Positions 46,492 to 54,865 of a DNA stretch of 64,000 nt are shown piece after piece. Under the pieces are notes generated by a model. It did no database searches, was not told the origin of the DNA, and was given only the letters and a program-made list of their open reading frames with translations. A program made the translations under genes and the position numbers. Origin of the DNA: Pseudomonas sp. SJZ074 (GTDB lineage Bacteria; Pseudomonadota; Gammaproteobacteria; Pseudomonadales; Pseudomonadaceae). The stretch covers positions 372,001-436,000 of the forward strand of contig NZ_VIUE01000003.1 of the NCBI RefSeq assembly GCF_007828215.1, in the 5' to 3' direction. The number at the start of each line of letters is the position of its first letter. The stretch's first letter is position 1.

Positions 46492-47238
46492 TCAGAGATA
46501 CCGCGCCATGATCGCGTCCACCGCCCCTTCCTTGCGCAGCTCATCCAGGGCTTTTTGCAGCCGTGCAACGACGTCGTCGGGCACATCCTTGTTCAGCGCC
46601 AGGTATAACTCGGCACTGTTGAATCGCAGCACGGTCTTGAGATCATTCACCCCTTCCTGACGTGCCAGGTAACGCCCGGCCGGGTCCCCGGTGGCCCACA
46701 GGTCGATCTGGCCGTTGACCAGTTTCCTGGCGTTGTCCTGATCGCGCAACACGACAATCGGCTTCAATCCCTGCTTGGCCAACGTCTCGGCGATTGCATC
46801 GCCCTTGTAGGCGCCGATCCTGTATTGGCGCGCCTGCGCCAACGAGTCGAGGGCAATCTTGCTGTCCGCCCTGGCAAGCATGATCCAGTCATCCGGACCG
46901 ATGGGGCCAACCCATTTGAAGAGTGCTTCACGCTCCGGCAACCGCGCCATGACAAACACACCGTAGCCGGGATTTTCCAGGGCGAGTTTGTAAATGCGTT
47001 CCCAGGGAAAACGCAGCGTCAGGCTATAGCTGATATCGGCGCGCTTGAAAATCTCGCGGACGATATCCACGGCTATGCCATGGATGTTCTCGTCCTGGGC
47101 GAAGTTCTTGCCGTTCTTGGCCATGTTGTAAGGCGGGAAGTTCTCCGTCAGCAATACCAGTGACGTATCGGCGGCGCTGGCGGTGCCTGCGAGTATCAGC
47201 GTGGCACCGGCAAAGGCAAGAACGAGACGTTTGAGCAT
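46492..47238 (-). CDS. Periplasmic solute-binding protein, family 3, orphan
   Basis: 248 residues. Signal peptide (cleavage near ASA-ADTSL), then a bacterial extracellular solute-binding family 3 domain (LTENFPPYNM...GIAVDIVREIFKRADI, FPWERIYKLALE). No ABC permease or ATPase gene is adjacent. Related orphans bind amino acids or serve as periplasmic sensors. The ligand is unknown. Its promoter region is shared with the divergent protease gene. Confidence 0.85.
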   Translation of the reverse strand: MLKRLVLAFAGATLILAGTASAADTSLVLLTENFPPYNMAKNGKNFAQDENIHGIAVDIVREIFKRADISYSLTLRFPWERIYKLALENPGYGVFVMARLPEREALFKWVGPIGPDDWIMLARADSKIALDSLAQARQYRIGAYKGDAIAETLAKQGLKPIVVLRDQDNARKLVNGQIDLWATGDPAGRYLARQEGVNDLKTVLRFNSAELYLALNKDVPDDVVARLQKALDELRKEGAVDAIMARYL

Positions 47239-47360
47239 GTCGGGCTACCGCAATCCATGGTGTGCCCAAGAGTGCCTTGGGCCTGCAGACATGTCCACCG
47301 CCCGTTACTTTCGTGACACTTTCAACCCCTCAGAATAGGTGTTCGTGATGTCGCAGCTGA

Positions 47361-47374
47361 GGTAATTAATTACC
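47361..47374. promoter_or_regulatory. 14-bp perfect palindrome in the binding-protein/protease gap
   Basis: GGTAATTAATTACC, perfectly symmetric, in the divergent promoter region. A candidate operator for either gene; the regulator is unknown. Confidence 0.45.
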
Positions 47375-47393
47375 GCCATCCGTATGCCTGCAA

Positions 47394-47442
47394 CTGATTA
47401 ATTGGAACCACCGGCCGTTGCCGGTTACGTTCAATTAATCAG
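47394..47442 (+). promoter_or_regulatory. Nested inverted repeat in the protease leader
   Basis: Outer arms CTGATTAATTG / CAATTAATCAG (11 bp, perfect) enclose inner arms ACCGGC / GCCGGT around CGTT. It ends 12 bp before the protease ATG, so the transcript could form a long hairpin next to the ribosome-binding site. No T tract follows. Confidence 0.65.
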
Positions 47443-47454
47443 AGACATCATTCG

Positions 47455-48966
47455 ATGAAAACACTCTTTTTCCTGCTGGTTGGCGCGCTTTACTCGCTGG
47501 CTCCAAACGCAATTGCACACCCCTTGGATTACGGCGAAAACATGCAGAACTTCACGGCCTCGAAGGTCCTTGAAAATGCCGATGGATCGTACAACCACTG
47601 GCGAGGTATCGGGCGTCTGTACATCAAGGGTTCTTGTACCGCAACGCTTCTCGACACACGTGAACCTTCATTGACCGGGCCAACCCCTGCCTATGTACTC
47701 ACCTCAGGACACTGTATCGAAACAGGCAATGGCAACATCGTGACGGATAAGCCGGTGAGCGGAATCATGCAGTTCGATTACTTTGCCGATACGCCCCAAT
47801 TCAAAACCTATTCACTGAAAAAAGTCGCGTGGCGCAGCATGCAAGGTGTCGATCTGGCCATCGTCGAATTGGATGCCAGTCTTCAGGAACTCATCAATGA
47901 AGGAATACAGCCACTGGAGCTGGCCCAGCAAAAACCAGCCTACGACACTGACGTCTTAATTGTGAGCGCCCCACTCGGTTTCGAGAATGCCACGTTGCGC
48001 ATGGCCGCCTGCACCTTGCAGCCCGCCCAGGAAATCATTGAAGGCCCATGGGTATGGCGAAATAACTTGATGACTCGCTGTCAGGACATAGCGGGAGGCA
48101 GTTCGGGAGGGCCCATTCTTGATCGTCATTCGAACGAGATCATCGGCGTGGTAGGCACCGGCAACCTGGCTGCCGGCCTGACCCCCTGCGACGAAGATGC
48201 ACCCTGCACGCGAATAGGCGATAGCTACAAGGCGATTGCGGAAAATATATACGGGAATCCAACGGTTCTTCTCAATGGTTGCTTCATACAGGGCCATCTG
48301 GCCAGCGATGCGTCGTCCTCGTGCTCGCTCTATCCGGCCTTTACCGTGAGCGCCGACTCAAACGCTCCGGCGAGGTACAGGAAGCTGAAGAAAGGAGACG
48401 ATGGCACGGTGCACACTCCAACGTGGGATTACCGCTTTTCCATCAGCACGGCTTTTTATCGCTATAAAACCGTTCGCACAGCAAAGGATTGCGAAAGTGG
48501 TCACCATTACAGTGACGCGATCAGTGCCAACGACAGCTTCATAAACTCCGAGATCGGTAGCCAGCCCGGTTTCTATTTCCTATGCATCCTCGGTGTCGAC
48601 TCCGCAGCTCAAGGCGCTGAATTCGGACTCATCAGGAATAGCCTGTCTCTGCCAGTAGAACTCCTGGATGACCTTCCCACGGCACAACCCGATTTATCGA
48701 TCACTACCGGCGTCATCGTAGAATTGGCACGCACCGAAAAACATCAGAGCTACGCCGCCAAGTTCGGTCCGGTAGAAACCACGGATTGCTCGAAGGATGC
48801 CGGATACGCAACCCACACCTACCTGGAGCTCCGGTTTGACGATACAAAACTGCCGGTGAAGCTCTGCACGATCGCCTACGACAAATCAGGACAGGCATCC
48901 GAGCCGAGGATCGACATCTTGAAGCCCACGACAGGCTCGCGAGATGCCGATCCGGCAACTCCCTGA
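47455..48966 (+). CDS. Secreted trypsin-like serine protease with unknown C-terminal domain
   Basis: 503 residues with a signal peptide (ends near AIA-HPLDY). Residues about 45-260 form a chymotrypsin-fold peptidase: His in LTSGHCIE, Asp in GVDLAIVELD and Ser in IAGGSSGGPIL. Paired Cys (SCTAT/GHC, AAC/TRC, PCDEDAPC) suggest disulfides. Residues about 275-500 are a Cys-containing region I cannot assign; it contains two parallel blocks with AK-DC-KD and similar motifs. Base composition is visibly less GC-rich than its neighbours, suggesting acquisition by transfer. It stands alone between core genes. It could be a defence, predation or colonisation factor; this is inference. Confidence 0.85.
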   Translation: MKTLFFLLVGALYSLAPNAIAHPLDYGENMQNFTASKVLENADGSYNHWRGIGRLYIKGSCTATLLDTREPSLTGPTPAYVLTSGHCIETGNGNIVTDKPVSGIMQFDYFADTPQFKTYSLKKVAWRSMQGVDLAIVELDASLQELINEGIQPLELAQQKPAYDTDVLIVSAPLGFENATLRMAACTLQPAQEIIEGPWVWRNNLMTRCQDIAGGSSGGPILDRHSNEIIGVVGTGNLAAGLTPCDEDAPCTRIGDSYKAIAENIYGNPTVLLNGCFIQGHLASDASSSCSLYPAFTVSADSNAPARYRKLKKGDDGTVHTPTWDYRFSISTAFYRYKTVRTAKDCESGHHYSDAISANDSFINSEIGSQPGFYFLCILGVDSAAQGAEFGLIRNSLSLPVELLDDLPTAQPDLSITTGVIVELARTEKHQSYAAKFGPVETTDCSKDAGYATHTYLELRFDDTKLPVKLCTIAYDKSGQASEPRIDILKPTTGSRDADPATP

Positions 48967-48995
48967 TTCAGGGCATCGGTTCTATCGGCACCGGC

Positions 48996-49766
48996 TCAGC
49001 GAATGACGATCCCGCGCTGCGCCATGTAGGCCTTGGCCTCCGGCACGGTGTATTCGCCAAAGTGGAAAATGCTTGCCGCCAGCACCGCGCTGGCGTGGCC
49101 TTCGAGGATACCGTCGGCCAGATGTTGCAGGTTGCCGACACCACCGGAGGCAATCACCGGAATGCCCAGGGCATCACTGATGGCCCGGGTGACGCCCAGG
49201 TCGAAACCACTCTTCATGCCGTCCTGGTCCATGCTGGTCAGCAGGATCTCACCGGCGCCCAGGCCTTCCATCTTCTTCGCCCACTCAACGGCGTCGAGGC
49301 CGGTGGGCTTGCGGCCGCCGTGGGTGAAGATTTCCCAGCGCGGAGATTCGCCCGGGCCGGACACTTTCTTCGCATCGATCGCCACGACAATGCACTGCGA
49401 GCCGAAACGCTCGGCGGCCTCGCCGACGAATTCAGGATTGAACACGGCCGCAGTGTTGATCGACACCTTGTCCGCACCGGCGTTGAGCAGGTTGCGGATG
49501 TCCTGCACGGTGCGTACGCCACCGCCCACGGTCAGCGGGATGAACACCTGGCTGGCCATGCGCTCGACGGTATGCAACGTGGTATCGCGGCCATCGACGC
49601 TGGCGGTGATGTCCAGGAAGGTAATCTCGTCCGCGCCCTGTTCGTCGTAGCGCCGGGCGATTTCCACCGGGTCGCCGGCGTCACGGATGTTCTCGAACTT
49701 GACGCCCTTGACCACCCGGCCGTTATCCACGTCCAGGCAGGGAATGATGCGCTTTGCTAGTGCCAT
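48996..49766 (-). CDS. hisF: Imidazole glycerol phosphate synthase, cyclase subunit
   Basis: 256 residues, (beta/alpha)8 barrel. Uses ammonia from HisH to convert PRFAR to imidazole glycerol phosphate and AICAR. Visible: [16 protein letters not shown] at the N-terminus, [10 protein letters not shown], and the active-site Asp in [13 protein letters not shown]. Start at 49766 (MALAKRI); an upstream extension is repeat-derived. Last of the hisB-hisH-hisA-hisF set, separated from hisA by a repeat. Confidence 0.97.
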   Translation of the reverse strand: MALAKRIIPCLDVDNGRVVKGVKFENIRDAGDPVEIARRYDEQGADEITFLDITASVDGRDTTLHTVERMASQVFIPLTVGGGVRTVQDIRNLLNAGADKVSINTAAVFNPEFVGEAAERFGSQCIVVAIDAKKVSGPGESPRWEIFTHGGRKPTGLDAVEWAKKMEGLGAGEILLTSMDQDGMKSGFDLGVTRAISDALGIPVIASGGVGNLQHLADGILEGHASAVLAASIFHFGEYTVPEAKAYMAQRGIVIR

Positions 49767-49780
49767 GGTTAGTCCTCGAG

Positions 49781-49860
49781 TTGCAAGCTTCAAGCTTCAA
49801 GCGGCAAGAAAGAGCGGATTGCGATCGCGCCTTAGCTTGCAGCTTGCAGCTTACCGCTTG
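49781..49860. repeat. Inverted repeat of the AAGCTTCAAGC family, overlapping the hisA 3' end
   Basis: Short direct units (GCAAGCTTCAAGCTTCAAGC) on the left are inverted on the right (CTTGCAGCTTGCAGCTTACC). The right arm includes the hisA stop codon (49851-49853) and its last codons. A sister element lies upstream of hisA (50621-50695). Confidence 0.75.
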
Positions 49861-50600
49861 GAGCTGGCCGCATAGCCATCACAAAAAGCTTGAGCTTCTG
49901 CCACATCCAGCGTGCCCTCATAAATAGCGCGGCCCGTGATCGCACCAATGATGCCGGGCGCCTTGGCGTCGAGCAGTGTCTTGATGTCGCCCAGGTTGTG
50001 GATACCGCCGGAGGCGATGACCGGGATCTTCGTGGCGGCGGCCAGGGCGGCGGTGAACGGGACGTTGCAGCCCTGCATCATGCCGTCTTTGGCGATGTCG
50101 GTGTAGACGATGGCAGACACGCCGTCAGCCTCGAAGCGCTTGGCCAGGTCGATCACCTGCACGGTGCTGACTTCGGCCCAGCCGTCAGTGGCGACGAAAC
50201 CGTCCTTGGCGTCCAGGCCGACGATGACCTTGCCCGGGAAGGCGCGGCAGGCTTCGGCGACGAACTCAGGCTCCTTGACGGCCTTGGTGCCGATGATCAC
50301 ATAGCTGACGCCGGCCTTGACGTAGTGCTCGATGGTTTCCAGCGAGCGAATACCGCCGCCGATCTGGATTGGCAGGTTCGGGTAGCGCCTGGCGATGGCG
50401 GTAACCACTTCACCGTTCACCGGCTGCCCTTCGAAGGCGCCGTTCAGGTCGACCAGATGCAGGCGGCGGCAGCCACCTTCCACCCACTTGGCGGCCATGC
50501 TCACCGGATCATCGGAAAATACCGTGGAATCTTCCATCCGGCCTTGACGCAGACGTACGCAAGCGCCGTCCTTGAGATCGATAGCGGGGATAATCAGCAT
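49851..50600 (-). CDS. hisA: Phosphoribosyl-formimino-AICAR-phosphate isomerase
   Basis: 249 residues. Amadori isomerisation of ProFAR to PRFAR. N-terminal [17 protein letters not shown] with the catalytic Asp, [10 protein letters not shown], and the second Asp in [10 protein letters not shown]. Start at 50600. The last residues (AASSKR) and the stop codon are encoded by an interspersed repeat, so the C-terminus is slightly extended compared with the family. Confidence 0.97.
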   Translation of the reverse strand: MLIIPAIDLKDGACVRLRQGRMEDSTVFSDDPVSMAAKWVEGGCRRLHLVDLNGAFEGQPVNGEVVTAIARRYPNLPIQIGGGIRSLETIEHYVKAGVSYVIIGTKAVKEPEFVAEACRAFPGKVIVGLDAKDGFVATDGWAEVSTVQVIDLAKRFEADGVSAIVYTDIAKDGMMQGCNVPFTAALAAATKIPVIASGGIHNLGDIKTLLDAKAPGIIGAITGRAIYEGTLDVAEAQAFCDGYAASSKR

Positions 50601-50620
50601 GCTTTTTCCTTCGTCAAAAG

Positions 50621-50695
50621 AGCCACAAGCTGCGAGCCACAAGCTGCAAGCATGCGTTTATGTTTCTCTCTTGCAGCTTGAAGCTTGAAGCTCTC
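50621..50695. repeat. Inverted repeat of the AAGCTGCAAGC family
   Basis: Left arm with repeated CACAAGCTGC units; right arm TTGCAGCTTGAAGCTTGAAG is the inverted form. It fills the gap between the DUF2164 gene and hisA. Confidence 0.75.
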
Positions 50696-50951
50696 AACTG
50701 CTTTTTTCGAGTGCCCACAGGTCGCTTTCGATGCTTTCGAACCTTTCCTTAAGGTGCGCCTGCACGTCGAAAATCGCCCTGTTGTAATAGTGCGGAGCAA
50801 TTTCGCGGGTAAACAGGTCAAGAATTTCCGCCGCCTCGAACGAACCCAGGTCCAATTCGAAACGCTCCTCCATGAACCGCTGGATCTTGCGGTTGGCCTC
50901 ACTCTCCTGCTCGGGCGTGAGGCTGAGGATGGGCGGCTTCTTGCGTGCCAT
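50694..50951 (-). CDS. DUF2164 family protein
   Basis: 85 residues. A small acidic/basic helical protein (LTPEQESEANRKIQRFMEERFELDLGSFEAAEILDLF in shortened form) of the DUF2164 family. Its ATG overlaps the hisH stop codon by one base (TAATG), indicating translational coupling. It sits inside the histidine operon; no role in histidine synthesis has been shown to my knowledge. Confidence 0.85.
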   Translation of the reverse strand: MARKKPPILSLTPEQESEANRKIQRFMEERFELDLGSFEAAEILDLFTREIAPHYYNRAIFDVQAHLKERFESIESDLWALEKSS

Positions 50952-51589
50952 TACCAGCGGCCGTCCCACGCGACGAAATTCTGCAGCAGTTGCAGGCCAT
51001 GGGTGTGGCTCTTCTCCGGGTGGAACTGCACGGCGAATCGCGACCCGTCGGCCAGGGCTGCGGCGAAATCGACGCCATAGTGACCGCTGCCCACCACCTG
51101 CCGCGCATTGCCGGCCGCGATGTAGTAGCTGTGCACGAAGTAGAAGCGCGCCAGGTCCGGGATGTTGTGCCACAGCGGGTGGTCCACCGCCTGCTTCACT
51201 TCGTTCCAGCCCATGTGCGGGACTTTCAGGTGTTCGGCGTCTTCATGCAGGTCCTTGCCGAAGAACTTCACCTGGCCCGGGAACATGCCGATGCAATCGA
51301 CACCGCTGTTCTCTTCGCTGCGCTCGAGCAGAGCCTGCATGCCCACGCAGATGCCCAGGAACGGACGATCCTGGCTGATTTCGTGGACCAGCGCGTCGAA
51401 GCCCAGGCGGCGGATCTCGGCCATGCAGTCGCGAATCGCACCGACACCGGGGAATACCACCCGGTCGGCTTCGCGAATCACGTCGGCATCGCTGGTGATC
51501 AGGACCTTGCCAGCGCCCACATGCTCAAGGGCCTTGGCCACCGAGTGCAGATTGCCCATACCGTAGTCGATAACCGCAACCGTCTGCAT
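50951..51589 (-). CDS. hisH: Imidazole glycerol phosphate synthase, glutaminase subunit
   Basis: 212 residues, class I glutamine amidotransferase. Catalytic Cys in [11 protein letters not shown] near residue 82, His and Glu in [10 protein letters not shown] near residue 195. Produces ammonia channelled to HisF. Overlaps hisB by one base at its start and the DUF2164 gene by one base at its end. Confidence 0.97.
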   Translation of the reverse strand: MQTVAVIDYGMGNLHSVAKALEHVGAGKVLITSDADVIREADRVVFPGVGAIRDCMAEIRRLGFDALVHEISQDRPFLGICVGMQALLERSEENSGVDCIGMFPGQVKFFGKDLHEDAEHLKVPHMGWNEVKQAVDHPLWHNIPDLARFYFVHSYYIAAGNARQVVGSGHYGVDFAAALADGSRFAVQFHPEKSHTHGLQLLQNFVAWDGRW

Positions 51590-52182
51590 TACAGGACGCC
51601 CTTGGTGGAGGGCATCTGCCCGGCCATGCGGTCATCGAGCTCGACGGCCATGCGCAAGGCGCGGCCGAAAGCCTTGAACACGGTTTCGATCTGGTGATGG
51701 GTGTTGTGCCCGCGCAGGTTGTCGATGTGCAGGGTCACGTTGGCGTGGTTGACGAAGCCCTGGAAGAACTCCTGGAACAGGTCGACATCGAAGCCGCCGA
51801 CGGTGGCGCGGGTGTACGGCACGTGCATCTGCAGGCCCGGACGACCGGAGAAATCGATGACCACCCGCGACAGTGCTTCATCGAGCGGCACATAGGCATG
51901 ACCGTAGCGACGGATGCCCTTCTTGTCGCCGATGGCTTTGGTAAAGGCCTGGCCCAAGGTGATGCCAACATCTTCCACCGTATGGTGGTCGTCGATATGC
52001 AGGTCACCCTTGCTGACGATGTCCAGGTCGATCAGCCCATGACGGGCGATCTGGTCCAGCATGTGCTCAAGAAAAGGCACGCCGATATCAAACCGGGCCT
52101 TTCCGGTGCCATCCAGGTTGATCGAGGCTTTGATCTGGGTTTCCAGAGTGTCACGCTCGACAGACGCCTTACGTTCGGCCAT
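51589..52182 (-). CDS. hisB: Imidazoleglycerol-phosphate dehydratase
   Basis: 197 residues, monofunctional as in Pseudomonas (no phosphatase domain). Metal-binding motifs [31 protein letters not shown] and [21 protein letters not shown]. Start ATG at 52182; another ATG three bases earlier is possible. First gene of the hisBHAF operon. Confidence 0.97.
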   Translation of the reverse strand: MAERKASVERDTLETQIKASINLDGTGKARFDIGVPFLEHMLDQIARHGLIDLDIVSKGDLHIDDHHTVEDVGITLGQAFTKAIGDKKGIRRYGHAYVPLDEALSRVVIDFSGRPGLQMHVPYTRATVGGFDVDLFQEFFQGFVNHANVTLHIDNLRGHNTHHQIETVFKAFGRALRMAVELDDRMAGQMPSTKGVL

Positions 52183-52337
52183 CACCAGCTCCGCAAAATC
52201 ATTGGGCGAAAAAGGCAGCCATTATAGGGGCGCGAGCGACAAACAGAAACATGAACGGTGATATGACTGACGGGCTGGATGCCGAGTTATCGGGGATAGA
52301 CATGTCCATACAAGCAAATGGACAGACCCAAAAACAA

Positions 52338-52427
52338 TGTGGGAGCGAGCCTGCTCGCGACAGCGGTGGGTCAGCCGACTAAGATGTCGACTGACACTGC
52401 CTCATCGCGAGCAGGCTCGCTCCCACA
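52338..52427. repeat. REPIN, variant A pair
   Basis: Inverted REP pair between hisB and the MFS gene; both arms GAGCCTGCTCGCGA type, intact. Confidence 0.92.
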
Positions 52428-52451
52428 AGGAACGCAGCGTTTGTTCAACTA

Positions 52452-54113
52452 TTAGTGGAACAACACCGCCGTTTTCTGCAGGGTCACCCACACACCCCAC
52501 GCCAACGGAATGCCCACCACCAGCCAGGCGGCGACCGCCAGGAGCTTGGTGCCCGGTGCGGCTTTCCACTCCAGGGAAGTGGTGCTGTCGGCGCCTTTGT
52601 CATGGCCCAACGCCTGTTCGGCGGCCAGTTCAGCGTCGGTCATGAAGTATTTGTCCGCTACCGGACGAACCATCAGGTTGCACAAGAAGCCCAGCACCAG
52701 CAGACCGGCGAGGATGTACAGGGTGATGTCATAGGCCGCGGCGCGTTCAACGCCAATGCTCAGCTGATATTCACGCAGGTAGTTCACCAGCACCGGACCC
52801 AGCACGCCGGCCGCAGCCCAGGCGGTCAGCAGGCGACCGTGGATTGCGCCGACCATTTGCGTACCGAACAGGTCCGCCAGGTAGGCCGGTACAGTGGCGA
52901 AACCGCCGCCGTACATCGACAGAATGATGCAGAACGCCGCCACGAACAGCGCGATGCTGCCCAGGTGACCGAGGTTCGGAATCAGCGAGTACAGGGCAAC
53001 ACCCAGGGCGAAGAACACGAAGTAGGTGTTCTTGCGGCCCAGGTAATCCGAGAAGGATGCCCAGAAGAACCGCCCGCCGATGTTGAACAGGCTCAGCAGA
53101 CCGGTGAAGCCGGCGGCGATGGCGGCGATCTGGGCCAGTTGCGTGGCATCCAGTTGACCGAAAGGCAGGTCGTTGCCGAGCAATTTACCGCCGAACACTT
53201 CCTGCAGCAGTGGCGAAGCCATGCCCAGGATGCCGATACCGGCGGATACGTTCAGGCACAGTACCAGCCATACCAGGCGGAACTGCGGGGTTTTCCAGGC
53301 GACGTTCACGTGAACGTGGCGATGGGTGATCATCGCGTTCGCGGCTTTCTTCGGCGCCGGAGTCCAACCTTCAGGCTTCCAGCCGGTCGGTGGCACGCGG
53401 TACGACAAGGCACCACCGATCATGAACACGAAATAGATCGCGGCCATGACCAGGAAGCTCTGCCAGACGCCCACGCCGGTCGGCGAAGCGAAATGGTTCA
53501 TCAGCGCTGCAGCCAGCGGAGCACCGACCATCGCACCGCCGCCGAAGCCCATGATCGCCATGCCAGTCGCCATGCCGCGCTTATCCGGGAACCATTTGAT
53601 CAAGGTGGACACCGGGGAGATGTAGCCCAACCCCAGGCCGATACCGCCGATCACGCCGGAACCGACCCACATCAGCCAGATCTGATGGGTATAAATACCC
53701 AACGCGGAAATCAGCAGGCCACCGCACCAGCACAAGGCCGACACGACACCAGCCTTGCGTGGCCCGGCGTGTTCCAGCCAGCCACCCCAGATGGCTGCCG
53801 AGCACCCCAGGAAGATGAAGAACAGGGTGTAGATCCAGCCGAGCATCGAGATCGGCCAGTCGCACTGGGATGAAAAGACTTGTGAGATGAAGCTCATGTC
53901 GGGTGCGCAAGCCACCGGTTTGGTGATACCCAAGGCCTTGGACAGCGGCAACCAGAACACCGAGAAGCCGTAGGCCATGCCGATGCACAGGTGAATGGCC
54001 AGCGCGGCCGGTGGAACCAGCCACCGGTTGAAACCGGACTTGGCGATGATACGTTCCTTGGAAAGGAACGCAGGCTGGTCGGCAACGCCGCCGGCCGTGA
54101 TGCTCGTGCTCAT
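52452..54113 (-). CDS. MFS transporter, OFA (oxalate/formate antiporter) family
   Basis: 553 residues with 12 membrane spans and an expanded loop between the halves. Signatures: AIHLCIGMAYGFSVFWLPLSKAL near TM1, LMWVGSGVIGGIGLGLGYISPVSTLIKWFPDKRGMATGMAIMG, typical of OFA carriers. Two extra Cys (CAPD, SSQCDWP) flank a periplasmic loop after TM1, and the C-terminus has an additional span. The substrate is probably a small mono- or dicarboxylate. Start at 54113 (MSTSITAGG). Transcribed alone. Confidence 0.9.
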   Translation of the reverse strand: MSTSITAGGVADQPAFLSKERIIAKSGFNRWLVPPAALAIHLCIGMAYGFSVFWLPLSKALGITKPVACAPDMSFISQVFSSQCDWPISMLGWIYTLFFIFLGCSAAIWGGWLEHAGPRKAGVVSALCWCGGLLISALGIYTHQIWLMWVGSGVIGGIGLGLGYISPVSTLIKWFPDKRGMATGMAIMGFGGGAMVGAPLAAALMNHFASPTGVGVWQSFLVMAAIYFVFMIGGALSYRVPPTGWKPEGWTPAPKKAANAMITHRHVHVNVAWKTPQFRLVWLVLCLNVSAGIGILGMASPLLQEVFGGKLLGNDLPFGQLDATQLAQIAAIAAGFTGLLSLFNIGGRFFWASFSDYLGRKNTYFVFFALGVALYSLIPNLGHLGSIALFVAAFCIILSMYGGGFATVPAYLADLFGTQMVGAIHGRLLTAWAAAGVLGPVLVNYLREYQLSIGVERAAAYDITLYILAGLLVLGFLCNLMVRPVADKYFMTDAELAAEQALGHDKGADSTTSLEWKAAPGTKLLAVAAWLVVGIPLAWGVWVTLQKTAVLFH

Positions 54114-54374
54114 TGTGTATCCCCCAATTGTTAGAATGGTCCGCCAGCCACGCATCACCCTCAGCCTTATTTGCACGCAGGCGCGACTGTATTTTCTGGT
54201 GAAGCTCCCCGTCGGTGTGACATCAAGTCGCAGAAGGACGGGCGAACGGGTAAAGGTTACCATTTGCTCGTGACAGAAAAACCAAAGTGACATCACCTTT
54301 TTCACGTCATCTGTCTTATCGCACCCCTGTTTGCTTTCTATAGGGCAAAAGTCATTTATTTTTCAGGAGCTTCC

Positions 54375-54773
54375 ATGCCCATTGTCGTCGAGCAGCTGAT
54401 TGAAGCCACCGGCCAGGATCGGCAGGACCTGCATAAAATCTACCTGGACGCCCCGCCCTGGCTGCTCGAGCCGTTCAGCGACGCCACTCGGTTGATTCAG
54501 AATTACCTGCAGGATGGCTCTTTGATCGCGGCGCGCTTCAACGATCGACTGCTCGGCGCCGCACGCCTGCAACGGCACCAGAACGTCTGGCACTTGTCTC
54601 AGATGTGCGTACGAAGCTTGACCCGTCGTCGTGGCGTAGCAGAGCGACTGGTCGGCGAAGCACAGCGGATGGCCCGGCAAGAGGGTGCCGAACTGCGGCT
54701 GCTGGCCCCTGCCGGGCATCTGATGGCCCAGGCCCTGGCAGCCAAGTTGAAGTTGACGCTGGACGAAGGTTGA
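54375..54773 (+). CDS. PanZ-family acetyl-CoA sensor (GNAT)
   Basis: 132 residues, a GNAT-fold protein. The acetyl-CoA loop region reads LTRRRGVAERLVGEA, and the N-terminal half (LIEATGQDRQDLHKIYLDAPPWLL) matches PanZ-type proteins. PanZ binds PanD and regulates its maturation and activity according to acetyl-CoA. The panD gene is not in this window. Preceded by a well-spaced CAGGAG. Confidence 0.8.
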   Translation: MPIVVEQLIEATGQDRQDLHKIYLDAPPWLLEPFSDATRLIQNYLQDGSLIAARFNDRLLGAARLQRHQNVWHLSQMCVRSLTRRRGVAERLVGEAQRMARQEGAELRLLAPAGHLMAQALAAKLKLTLDEG

Positions 54774-54865
54774 GCGCCACGGAAAAACGATCACCCCAAC
54801 GCACCAGCAATCCACGGCGTTATACTCGCAGGCCAATTCTGAACTCAACCTATAAGGACTCGCCC

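Noticed and set aside
54114..54374. Regulatory RNA between the MFS and PanZ-family genes
   Set aside because: No conserved hairpin or promoter motif could be supported; probably just two divergent promoters.
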